DNA of 5,232 nucleotides, taken from the NCBI GenBank assembly GCA_937902665.1, contig CALELM010000071.1:1-5232 (forward strand). The letters run 5' to 3'. Positions 1 through 5,079 of this stretch are shown here, piece by piece. Below the pieces are notes generated by a model, which ran no database searches, was not told where the DNA came from, and was given only the letters and a program-made list of their open reading frames with translations. The position numbers and the translations under genes are program-made. Within the stretch, counting starts at the first letter, position 1. Every line of letters starts with the position of its first letter. This stretch comes from an uncultured Selenomonadaceae bacterium. Its GTDB lineage: Bacteria > Bacillota > Negativicutes > Selenomonadales > Selenomonadaceae.

Positions 1-58
1 ATAACGAAGCTAAGATGTCCCCTTCTTCAACAGCTTGCTGTAAGTGGGGGAAACCCAA

Positions 59-98
59 TTTCAACGAAGCGGTGAGCATATCTTCCGCTTCGTTGAAA
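59..98 (+). other. Perfect 14-bp hairpin (hairpin 2 of repeat A)
   Basis: TTTCAACGAAGCGG at 59-72 is the exact reverse complement of 85-98, with a 12-base loop at 73-84. No U-run follows, so it is not a typical intrinsic terminator. In copy B the equivalent structure (5139-5151 with 5164-5177) keeps its fold, with one C-G pair changed to a T-G wobble and one base deleted opposite a now bulged C. A structural role in RNA, or in DNA as a protein-binding or mobility site, is inferred. Confidence 0.8.
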
Positions 99-110
99 CG
101 TTATCATAGG

Positions 111-135
111 AAGAAAATGCTTGTTGCATTTTCTT
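111..135 (+). other. 10-bp hairpin (hairpin 3 of repeat A)
   Basis: AAGAAAATGC (111-120) pairs perfectly with GCATTTTCTT (126-135) around a TTGTT loop. The hairpin is identical in copy B (5189-5213) and sits in the longest unchanged run between the two copies. The right arm ends in a T-rich stretch but is followed by GATTGA rather than a U-run, so terminator activity is doubtful. The candidate -35 box TTGCAT overlaps the loop and right arm. Confidence 0.75.
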
Positions 136-153
136 GATTGATGGTGTTATAAA
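124..153 (+). promoter_or_regulatory. Candidate promoter at the 3' end of repeat A
   Basis: TTGCAT (124-129), an 18-base spacer and TATAAA (148-153) resemble a sigma-A promoter facing typA. The same arrangement, with a consensus TATAAT, is in copy B. A transcript from here would start near position 160 and read through the stronger-looking TTGACA promoter into typA. This rests on motif reading only. Confidence 0.4.
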
Positions 154-158
154 AAATA

Positions 159-187
159 TTGACAACTATAGGCGTCTATACTAATAT
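159..187 (+). promoter_or_regulatory. typA promoter, sigma-A type
   Basis: A consensus -35 box TTGACA (159-164) is followed by a 17-base spacer and a -10 box TAATAT (182-187). The predicted start near 194 gives a leader of about 63 nt before the GTG start of typA. The promoter begins just after the end of the detectable repeat homology, so it belongs to typA rather than to the repeat. Confidence 0.7.
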
Positions 188-208
188 GAGATATTGTTGA
201 GATTGGGG

Positions 209-231
209 GATACATTTTATGTATCTTTTTT
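209..231 (+). promoter_or_regulatory. Terminator-like hairpin in the typA leader (possible attenuator)
   Basis: GATACAT (209-215) pairs with ATGTATC (219-225) around a TTT loop, and six T residues (226-231) follow at once. The structure ends 9 bases before the GGAGGT ribosome binding site. A hairpin plus U-run between promoter and RBS is the layout of an attenuator. The stem has only two G-C pairs, so termination would be partial. AGATAT (189-194) could pair with 221-226 as an alternative fold, but only in a transcript begun upstream, for example from the promoter in the repeat. Confidence 0.4.
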
Positions 232-256
232 ATTATACTGGGAGGTAATTGTTTAA

Positions 257-2074
257 GTGAGTACAAACGTCAAATTGAGAAATATTGCTATCATTGCCCA
301 TGTTGACCATGGCAAGACGACCTTGGTAGATGCCATGTTGAAGCAGAGCCATGTTTTTCGGTCTAATGAACAGGTTGAGGAACGTGTTATGGATTCTGGA
401 GATATTGAGCGGGAACGTGGTATCACGATTTTATCGAAGAATACAGCGCTCATGTACAATGATACGAAGATCAATATTGTTGACACCCCTGGCCATGCGG
501 ATTTTGGCGGTGAGGTAGAGCGTGTTCTCAATATGGTTGATGGTGTTCTTTTGCTTGTTGATGCGTTTGAGGGACCAATGCCGCAGACTAAATATGTTTT
601 GCGCAAGGCATTGGAGCAGAAGCTTAAGCCAATCGTTGTTATCAATAAGATTGACAAGCCCAATCAGCGTGTTGATGATGTTTATGATGAAGTACTTGAA
701 CTTTTTATGGAATTGGATGCAGATGATGAGCAGTTGGATTTCCCTGTCATTTATGCAACGGCACGTGATGGCATTGCAAAATATCAGATGGAAGATGAGA
801 ATGATAATCTTGATCCGTTGATGGAAACGATTATTAAAGAGATACCTGTTCCTCGCGGTGATGTCGAAGGTCCGCTTCAAATGATGGTTACGACATTGGA
901 AGCAGATGAATATGTTGGCCGTGTAGCGATTGGCCGTATTATTCGAGGAAAGGTAAAAGCAAATCAGAGTGTTGTTGTTATTGATGGCGATCAAGAGAAA
1001 AAAGCTAGAATTGGCAAAGTTTTTGTTTATCAGGGATTGCAACGTGTTGAAGTGGAAGAAGCTGGTATGGGAGAGATCGTTGCTCTTACTGGTTTGGGGG
1101 ATGTCAGTATCGGGTATACAGTAGCGGATGCTGAGAACCCGGAGGCACTTCCGACAATAAATATTGATGAGCCGACGCTTTCTATGACTTTTGGTGTTAA
1201 TACAAGTCCATTTGCAGGTCGTGAGGGACAGTTTGTTACTTCACGTCATTTGCGTGACAGACTCTTTAAAGAAGTTGAAACGAATGTAGCGTTGCGTGTT
1301 GAGGAAACGGATTCTGCTGACGTATTTAAGGTTTCTGGACGTGGCGAGTTGCATCTTTCTATCTTGATTGAGCAAATGCGCCGTGAGGGATATGAATTGC
1401 AGGTTGGCAAGCCTGAGGTCGTTTACAAGACGATTCATGAACAGCGTTGCGAACCAATTGAGAATTTGACGGTCGAGGTTCCGCAAGAATATATGGGAAC
1501 GGTTATGGAAAGCTTGGGAACTCGTAAGGCGGAGCTGTCCAATATGACGGAAACATCAGGCTATATGCGTCTTGAGTTTACGATTCCTGCGCGTGGCTTG
1601 ATAGGTTTTCGTGGAGAGCTGCTTACCAATACGAAGGGCAATGGCATTATGAACCATATTTTCCATGGATATGCTCCATATAAGGGCGATATACCGGGGC
1701 GTTCTCGTGGTTCTTTGGTTGCCTTTGAGCAGGGAGAGACGACAGGATATGGTATTTTCACATTGCAGGATCGCGGGACGATGTTTATTTCTCCTGGTCA
1801 GCAGGTCTATGAAGGAATGATTGTTGGCGAAAATTCCAGGGAAAATGATATTGACATCAATCCCTGCAAGAAAAAGAATGTTTCCAATATGAGAACGTCA
1901 TCTTCTGATGAGGCAATTCGTTTGGTACCTCCTCGTATTTTGAGTCTGGAGCAAGCTTTGGAATACATCAATGAAGATGAGCTTGTGGAGGTAACTCCGG
2001 AGAATATTCGTTTGCGCAAGGCTGTGTTGGATCGTACAGTTCGTGGCCGTGCTGCTAAAAATGCCCGCAAATAA
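257..2074 (+). CDS. typA: Translational GTPase TypA/BipA
   Basis: This is a 605-residue, full-length ribosome-associated GTPase of the EF-G-like superfamily. The family binds 70S ribosomes under stress and assists 50S assembly, notably at low temperature, in the cytoplasm. G-domain motifs are in order: P-loop AHVDHGKT (14-21), switch I ERERGITI (51-58), DTPGH (76-80), NKID (130-133) and YATA in the G5 place (166-169). The middle holds the beta-barrel and EF-G-like domains; the TypA-specific C-terminal region begins near RGLIGFRGE (446-454), with the lysine-containing loop CKKKNVSNMR further on. The GTG start at 257 is secure: an in-frame TAA lies at 254-256, GGAGGT (241-246) is 10 bases upstream, and any later start would cut into the P-loop region. 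It has its own promoter and a strong terminator, so it appears monocistronic. No motif is damaged. Confidence 0.97.
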   Translation: MSTNVKLRNIAIIAHVDHGKTTLVDAMLKQSHVFRSNEQVEERVMDSGDIERERGITILSKNTALMYNDTKINIVDTPGHADFGGEVERVLNMVDGVLLLVDAFEGPMPQTKYVLRKALEQKLKPIVVINKIDKPNQRVDDVYDEVLELFMELDADDEQLDFPVIYATARDGIAKYQMEDENDNLDPLMETIIKEIPVPRGDVEGPLQMMVTTLEADEYVGRVAIGRIIRGKVKANQSVVVIDGDQEKKARIGKVFVYQGLQRVEVEEAGMGEIVALTGLGDVSIGYTVADAENPEALPTINIDEPTLSMTFGVNTSPFAGREGQFVTSRHLRDRLFKEVETNVALRVEETDSADVFKVSGRGELHLSILIEQMRREGYELQVGKPEVVYKTIHEQRCEPIENLTVEVPQEYMGTVMESLGTRKAELSNMTETSGYMRLEFTIPARGLIGFRGELLTNTKGNGIMNHIFHGYAPYKGDIPGRSRGSLVAFEQGETTGYGIFTLQDRGTMFISPGQQVYEGMIVGENSRENDIDINPCKKKNVSNMRTSSSDEAIRLVPPRILSLEQALEYINEDELVEVTPENIRLRKAVLDRTVRGRAAKNARK

Positions 2075-2081
2075 TTAAAAT

Positions 2082-2138
2082 AAAGCAAAAGTCCCATAAG
2101 GAAAACAAAAAATTCTTTACAGGACTTTTGCTTTTTTT
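2082..2138 (+). terminator. Intrinsic terminator after typA
   Basis: A perfect 13-bp stem (2082-2094 with 2122-2134) starts 7 bases after the typA stop and ends in seven T residues (2132-2138). The 27-base loop can fold further: TAAGGAA (2097-2103) pairs with TTCTTTA (2113-2119) with one G-T wobble. The right arm also supplies the likely -35 box of the sepF promoter. Confidence 0.9.
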
Positions 2139-2156
2139 CACAAGATATGGTAGAAT
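2128..2156 (+). promoter_or_regulatory. Probable sepF promoter overlapping the typA terminator
   Basis: TTGCTT (2128-2133), a 17-base spacer and TAGAAT (2151-2156) fit a sigma-A promoter. The -35 box lies inside the right arm of the typA terminator. The leader to the sepF start would be about 73 nt. The assignment rests on motif fit and on the need for a promoter after a strong terminator. Confidence 0.5.
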
Positions 2157-2236
2157 ATGAGTGATGAAATCATATATATTTTTTATTCTGTAGTTCTAGG
2201 TGGGCAATAATAACATTTTAGAAGGGCGAGAGGTCA

Positions 2237-2746
2237 ATGGATTGGTGGAGGAAGATTACTGATTTTATCATGCCAATAGAAGATGTTGTCGTGGAAGTGG
2301 AAGATGAATCGGTAAAGAAGCAGGAAACAGTTCAAAGGTCGGCAAGGCAGCAAGTTTATGAAGAGAAGATGGCAGTAAATTATGGAACAGTGCCGTATCC
2401 GGGTTCGTATGAATCTCAGCGGGAGACTGTAGCGGAGAAGGTAAAGCCTGTTAAGCCTCAGCTTACTGTTCATACGACCAAAATTCCGGAGATGAAGGTT
2501 CAGGTGTACGTTCCTACGGAGTACCAACAGGTTGTTGAAATGGCAGATGACTTAAAGGAGAAGAAGTCGATTGTTGTTAATTACGACAAGGTGGACAAGC
2601 CGTTGCAGCGACGTATTTGTGATTTTGTAAATGGTGTATGTTATGTGTCGGGTGGGGATGCCCGCCGCATCACTCGCAGTATTGTTCTTTATGTTCCGGC
2701 AGGCGTTGATATTACGGATGCTGAAGTTATGGCGTTGGTAGATTGA
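2237..2746 (+). CDS. sepF: Cell division protein SepF
   Basis: This 169-residue protein has the three-part plan of SepF. The N-terminal MDWWRKITDFIM looks like the short amphipathic membrane-targeting helix. An acidic, low-complexity linker follows (about 15-83). The C-terminal core (about 84-165) includes KVQVYVPTEY, KKSIVVNYDKVD, RRICDFVNGVCYVSGGDARRI and LYVPAGVDIT. SepF binds the FtsZ C-terminal tail, polymerises and tethers the Z-ring to the membrane. The ATG is supported by the targeting helix; its RBS is weak or badly spaced (GAGAGG 2228-2233 only 3 bases away, GAAGGG 2221-2226 10 bases away), which suggests modest translation. In Bacillus and Streptococcus sepF sits in the ylm cluster beside ftsZ; here it stands alone between terminators. 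The identification is firm from the core. Confidence 0.93.
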   Translation: MDWWRKITDFIMPIEDVVVEVEDESVKKQETVQRSARQQVYEEKMAVNYGTVPYPGSYESQRETVAEKVKPVKPQLTVHTTKIPEMKVQVYVPTEYQQVVEMADDLKEKKSIVVNYDKVDKPLQRRICDFVNGVCYVSGGDARRITRSIVLYVPAGVDITDAEVMALVD

Positions 2747-2763
2747 TGGTAATATTTATAGGG

Positions 2764-2801
2764 AGCAAAGCAGTCTGTTATGATTGCTTTGCTTTCTTTT
2801 T
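2764..2801 (+). terminator. Intrinsic terminator between sepF and pepD
   Basis: AGCAAAGCA (2764-2772) pairs perfectly with TGCTTTGCT (2785-2793). The stem extends by a G-T wobble (2773/2784) and a T-A pair (2774/2783), leaving an 8-base loop. The tail TTCTTTTT (2794-2801) is U-rich with one C. It lies 17 bases after the sepF stop and ends 14 bases before the pepD start, so it ends sepF transcription or meters read-through into pepD. Confidence 0.85.
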
Positions 2802-2815
2802 AGGGGAGATTTTTT

Positions 2816-4276
2816 ATGGAGAACAAAGAACCCATTTTAGAAGGTGTGTTGGAAGAATTTGGCAAGTTGTCTGTGATACCGCGACCATCTGGGCATGAAA
2901 AAAAAATTAGTGACTTTTTAAAGCATTATCTTATGAATCTTGGCTTGCATGTAGTGCAGGATGAGAGGTTTAATATTATTGCGGATAAGCCAGCAACAAA
3001 GGGTTGCGAGGACTCGGCACGTATCATTTTGCAAAGCCACATGGATATGGTTTGTGTGGCGGAGAATGGCGTTTTGTATGATGCTTTAAAAGATTCCATT
3101 CAAGTGGTACGCAAGGATGGATATTTGTCAGCAAAAGGAACAAGCTTGGGCGCAGATGATGGTATTGGGATAGCAGAAATTTTATATATTCTAAAAAATC
3201 TAAAGGAGCATGGTCCTCTTCGTGCAATTTTTACTGTAGATGAGGAACAGGGAATGAGCGGTGCGGAGTATTTGCACGAAAAATATCTTTTGGATGCGGA
3301 GTATCTGCTGAATTGTGATTCTGAGGATTATGATGTTTTGACGGTTGGTTCCGCTGGCAATGTAACCATAGATTTTAATCGTAGTATACATTTTGTTCCT
3401 GCGACATGTCCTTCTGCATATCGTATTTGTGTAGATGGCTTGAAAGGCGGACATTCCGGTGAAAGAATCGGTGACGGTCGCGGGAATGCAATACGAACCT
3501 TGGCATTGGCTATTTTAGCGCTTCAAAAAGAAGGAAATGTGGAGCTTCGTTTTGCAGAAGGAGGGACTGCGCGAAATGCAATACCATCGGAAGCTAGTGC
3601 GGTAATTCAGACAGATTTATCGGAAAAAACGATAAAAAGAATTTTGGAAGGTCAGGAAACTCGATTTCATGAGATGTATGGAATTGCAGATTGCGTAAAA
3701 ATAAGTGTATTTCCCGAAAAGGAAGTTTCAGAAGTATTTGCAAAGGAAGATATGAACCAGCTTTTGCAGCTTTTAACAATCCTGCATACAGGTGTCTATT
3801 CCATGAGCCCCTTGAAGCCAGAGCTAGTGGAGACCTCAGCAAATCTTGGAACAGTGCAAATGGAACAAGAAAGAATGACGGTATCTTTTTTGCCTCGCTC
3901 TGCAGTAGATCAAAAGATAGAGGAATTTTGCCAGCTTGCAGAAACTGTCGGAGAAATGACGGGATTCGAGGTTTCCATTTCGGGAAAATCACATGGCTGG
4001 AAAGAAAATCCAAATAGCAGGCTTGCAAAATTGATGCCGAAAATCTTTCAAGAGCAGACAGGTCGTGAAATGATTGTAAAAACGATTCATGCTGGCTTGG
4101 AATGTGGTTGGCATCATAAAAAAAATCCGAAGCTTGATATTGTATCCATTGGGGTTACGACAAAAGATATTCATACTCCGAAGGAACGATTATTGTTATC
4201 GACAGTTAAGCCTCAGGTGGAATTGATTATGGAAACAATTCGCAGATTATCGAAACATGGACTTGAGCATGTTTGA
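2816..4276 (+). CDS. pepD: Aminoacylhistidine dipeptidase PepD (M20C metallopeptidase)
   Basis: This 486-residue protein matches the usual length of the PepD/carnosinase-like M20C family, cytosolic di-zinc enzymes that hydrolyse dipeptides such as beta-Ala-His and other Xaa-His substrates. Visible metal and catalytic positions, assigned by similarity to known PepD enzymes: HMD (H75, D77), GADDG (bridging D114), DEEQG (general base E143, ligand E144), NCDSED (D168) and H453 in DIHTPKE. GLKGGHSG (H213) marks the lid/dimerisation domain insertion, and HAGLECG (425-431) is a family signature. There is no signal peptide. The start has a good RBS, AGGGGAG (2802-2808), 7 bases upstream. It follows a terminator at only 14 bases without an obvious promoter between, and probably shares a transcript with the small membrane-protein gene downstream. 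The final histidine motif reads VTTKDIHTPKE rather than the commoner PT...HSP.E, a mild deviation. The precise substrate is not shown. Confidence 0.95.
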   Translation: MENKEPILEGVLEEFGKLSVIPRPSGHEKKISDFLKHYLMNLGLHVVQDERFNIIADKPATKGCEDSARIILQSHMDMVCVAENGVLYDALKDSIQVVRKDGYLSAKGTSLGADDGIGIAEILYILKNLKEHGPLRAIFTVDEEQGMSGAEYLHEKYLLDAEYLLNCDSEDYDVLTVGSAGNVTIDFNRSIHFVPATCPSAYRICVDGLKGGHSGERIGDGRGNAIRTLALAILALQKEGNVELRFAEGGTARNAIPSEASAVIQTDLSEKTIKRILEGQETRFHEMYGIADCVKISVFPEKEVSEVFAKEDMNQLLQLLTILHTGVYSMSPLKPELVETSANLGTVQMEQERMTVSFLPRSAVDQKIEEFCQLAETVGEMTGFEVSISGKSHGWKENPNSRLAKLMPKIFQEQTGREMIVKTIHAGLECGWHHKKNPKLDIVSIGVTTKDIHTPKERLLLSTVKPQVELIMETIRRLSKHGLEHV

Positions 4277-4324
4277 AAACTGAGTTTGTAAGTCGCATGA
4301 TGGGTATATGGGAGGAAATAGAAA

Positions 4325-4519
4325 ATGGGTTCAGGAAATACTTTGGAGAAAATTGCTGCAGGAGCGGCAGTCGTGATAATTGGGTGGATTGCTTTCAAAA
4401 TAGCAATTTTTTGTTTGAGTTCAGCTTTTTCGATTTTATGGATTGTTATTGAAATTGCTGTTTTCTATCTGATTGGCAAGCTTGCTATTAAGATTATACG
4501 TAATATTTTCAATCGATGA
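4325..4519 (+). CDS. Small two-helix membrane protein, function unknown
   Basis: This 64-residue protein is not recognised. It is highly hydrophobic, with two likely transmembrane helices (about 11-30 and 33-55) joined by a very short turn near CLSSAF. It ends in a basic tail (KLAIKIIRNIFNR), which by the positive-inside rule suggests a hairpin with both ends in the cytoplasm. There is no cleavable signal or cysteine motif beyond a single Cys30. GGAGGA (4311-4316) lies 8 bases before the ATG, a strong initiation signal that supports a real gene. It follows pepD by 48 bases with no terminator between, so co-transcription is likely, and it ends 5 bases before the shared terminator. Small toxin, transporter accessory or envelope protein are all possible; nothing in the sequence decides among them. 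Confidence 0.75.
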   Translation: MGSGNTLEKIAAGAAVVIIGWIAFKIAIFCLSSAFSILWIVIEIAVFYLIGKLAIKIIRNIFNR

Positions 4520-4524
4520 TAAAT

Positions 4525-4564
4525 AAAACAAGCGTACCCCATAGCTATGGGATACGCTTGTTTT
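4525..4564. terminator. Bidirectional terminator between the pepD unit and rpmB
   Basis: A 40-base near-palindrome centred at 4544/4545. AAAACAAGCGTA (4525-4536) pairs with 4553-4564, CCC (4538-4540) with GGG (4549-4551), and ATAG/CTAT meet at the centre. The one imperfection, C4537 opposite A4552, is a mismatch in the + transcript but a G-U wobble in the minus transcript. The outer A/T arms supply U-tracts in both directions. It serves the convergent ends of the small membrane gene and rpmB. Confidence 0.88.
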
Positions 4565-4602
4565 ACGATATATCGGTTTCTGACACTTGCGCAAGAATCA
4601 GA

Positions 4603-4794
4603 TTAAAGAGCGCGCTGAACCTTACCGGAACGCAAGCAACGAGTGCAAACATTGATACGCTTTACTTCGCCATCAACAACCGCACGCACGCGCTGAATGT
4701 TTGGCTTCCAGCTACGCTTTGTCTTTAAATGGGAATGGCTGACATTCATACCTGCCATTACACCCTTTGCGCAAACCTCGCAAACACATGCCAT
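4603..4794 (-). CDS. rpmB: 50S ribosomal protein bL28, zinc-binding (C+) form
   Basis: This 63-residue protein is a full-length bL28 of the large ribosomal subunit, with the family core GMNVSHSHLKTKRSWKPNIQ, the VDGEVKRINVCTRC segment and a basic C-terminus. The cysteine pairs C5-x2-C8 and C50-x2-C53 form the zinc-ribbon (C+) version; C3 is extra. The start is the ATG at 4794: AGGAGG on the minus strand (4803-4808) lies 8 bases upstream. An in-frame ATG three codons earlier (4803) overlaps that RBS and is rejected. The gene has its own promoter (4853-4881), converges on the pepD unit and shares its terminator. C+ bL28 proteins have zinc-free paralogues in some bacteria; none is visible here. 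Confidence 0.97.
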   Translation of the reverse strand: MACVCEVCAKGVMAGMNVSHSHLKTKRSWKPNIQRVRAVVDGEVKRINVCTRCLRSGKVQRAL

Positions 4795-4800
4795 GTGACA

Positions 4801-4808
4801 CACCTCCT
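4801..4808 (-). promoter_or_regulatory. rpmB ribosome binding site
   Basis: The minus strand reads AGGAGGTG here, a full anti-16S match, with 8 bases between AGGAGG and the ATG at 4794. It decides the rpmB start against the in-frame ATG at 4803, which lies within it. Confidence 0.9.
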
Positions 4809-4852
4809 ATTCTAATATATATGGAGCACAAACTCACATACATAACGAGAGT

Positions 4853-4881
4853 ATTTTATCATATTTAGTTGACCAATGCAA
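4853..4881 (-). promoter_or_regulatory. rpmB promoter, sigma-A type
   Basis: On the minus strand TTGCAT (4881-4876), a 17-base spacer and TAAAAT (4858-4853) form a good sigma-A promoter. The predicted transcript start is near 4846, giving a leader of about 50 nt. No leader hairpin that would imply ribosomal-protein autoregulation stands out. Confidence 0.6.
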
Positions 4882-5079
4882 GGCTTTCTGTATTTTACCT
4901 TGACACTTTGACGGTGTTTTGGCAACGTTTGTCAGACTGTGTGTTGATAAAACCGGTACGGATAGCTTCCTGCAATGATGATGGAACATACGCTCGGAAA
5001 TATCTGTATCTTTGAATTGGCACATTGGGAAATGTCGAAACTTTTTGGCAGCACTTTTACTTATGAATCGAAAAGTTGT
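4882..5079. other. Gene-free stretch between the rpmB promoter and repeat B
   Basis: About 200 bases with no ORF that has an RBS or recognisable protein. Small features only: TGACA (4901-4905) and TGTCA (4930-4934) form a loose inverted pair near the rpmB -35 region. ACATT/AATGT (5022-5026/5031-5035) form a 5-bp stem with loop GGGA. AACTTTT (5039-5045) faces AAAAGTT (5072-5078) across 26 bases just before repeat B. On the minus strand TTGCAG-N17-TTTTAT near 4947-4975 is a very weak promoter candidate. None of these is convincing alone. Confidence 0.5.

Larger units (their letters stand above)
1..152 (+). repeat. Intergenic direct repeat, copy A, with three hairpins
   Basis: This block aligns with 5080-5230 in the same orientation: 140 identical columns out of 153, 10 mismatches and 3 one-base gaps (hand alignment). 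It holds three hairpins in series. Hairpin 1 pairs CCCCTT (19-24) with AAG-T-GGG (42-48) and contains ACAG/CTGT (30-33/38-41). Hairpin 2 is a perfect 14-bp stem (59-72 with 85-98) with a 12-base loop. Hairpin 3 is a perfect 10-bp stem (111-120 with 126-135) with loop TTGTT. No ORF with an RBS is present and no transposase is nearby. The left edge coincides with the window start, so the element may extend further. It could be a structured RNA, a MITE-like element or a mobile regulatory repeat; the family is not recognised. The strand label follows the typA direction and is otherwise arbitrary. Confidence 0.9.

Noticed and set aside
1..152. Known riboswitch or T-box upstream of typA
   Set aside because: No T-box sequence, no recognisable conserved aptamer core, and the element also occurs at the other end of the window away from typA.
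431..1042. Long antisense ORF within typA
   Set aside because: typA is an intact conserved gene; the antisense frame has no RBS or protein-like motif and arises from codon bias.
2155..2175. ATATGA/TCATAT inverted pair downstream of the sepF -10 box
   Set aside because: A six-pair stem with only one G-C pair in an AT-rich region is expected by chance and is not followed by a clean T-run.
2164..2193. Nine-codon ORF (MKSYIFFIL) in the sepF leader, a possible leader peptide
   Set aside because: It has no Shine-Dalgarno sequence, carries no run of regulatory codons and is followed by no terminator/antiterminator pair; chance is the simplest explanation.
3594..4028. 144-codon antisense ORF and a 108-codon sense-strand ORF inside pepD
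   Set aside because: Both overlap the conserved PepD coding frame and have no recognisable domain or initiation signal.
4516..4728. 70-codon + strand ORF overlapping the shared terminator and antisense to rpmB
   Set aside because: It begins inside the end of the small membrane gene, runs through the terminator hairpin and has no RBS; it is a shadow of rpmB.
4795..4803. Upstream ATG for rpmB (MCHM...)
   Set aside because: It overlaps the AGGAGGTG ribosome binding site of the inner ATG and adds residues not typical of bL28.
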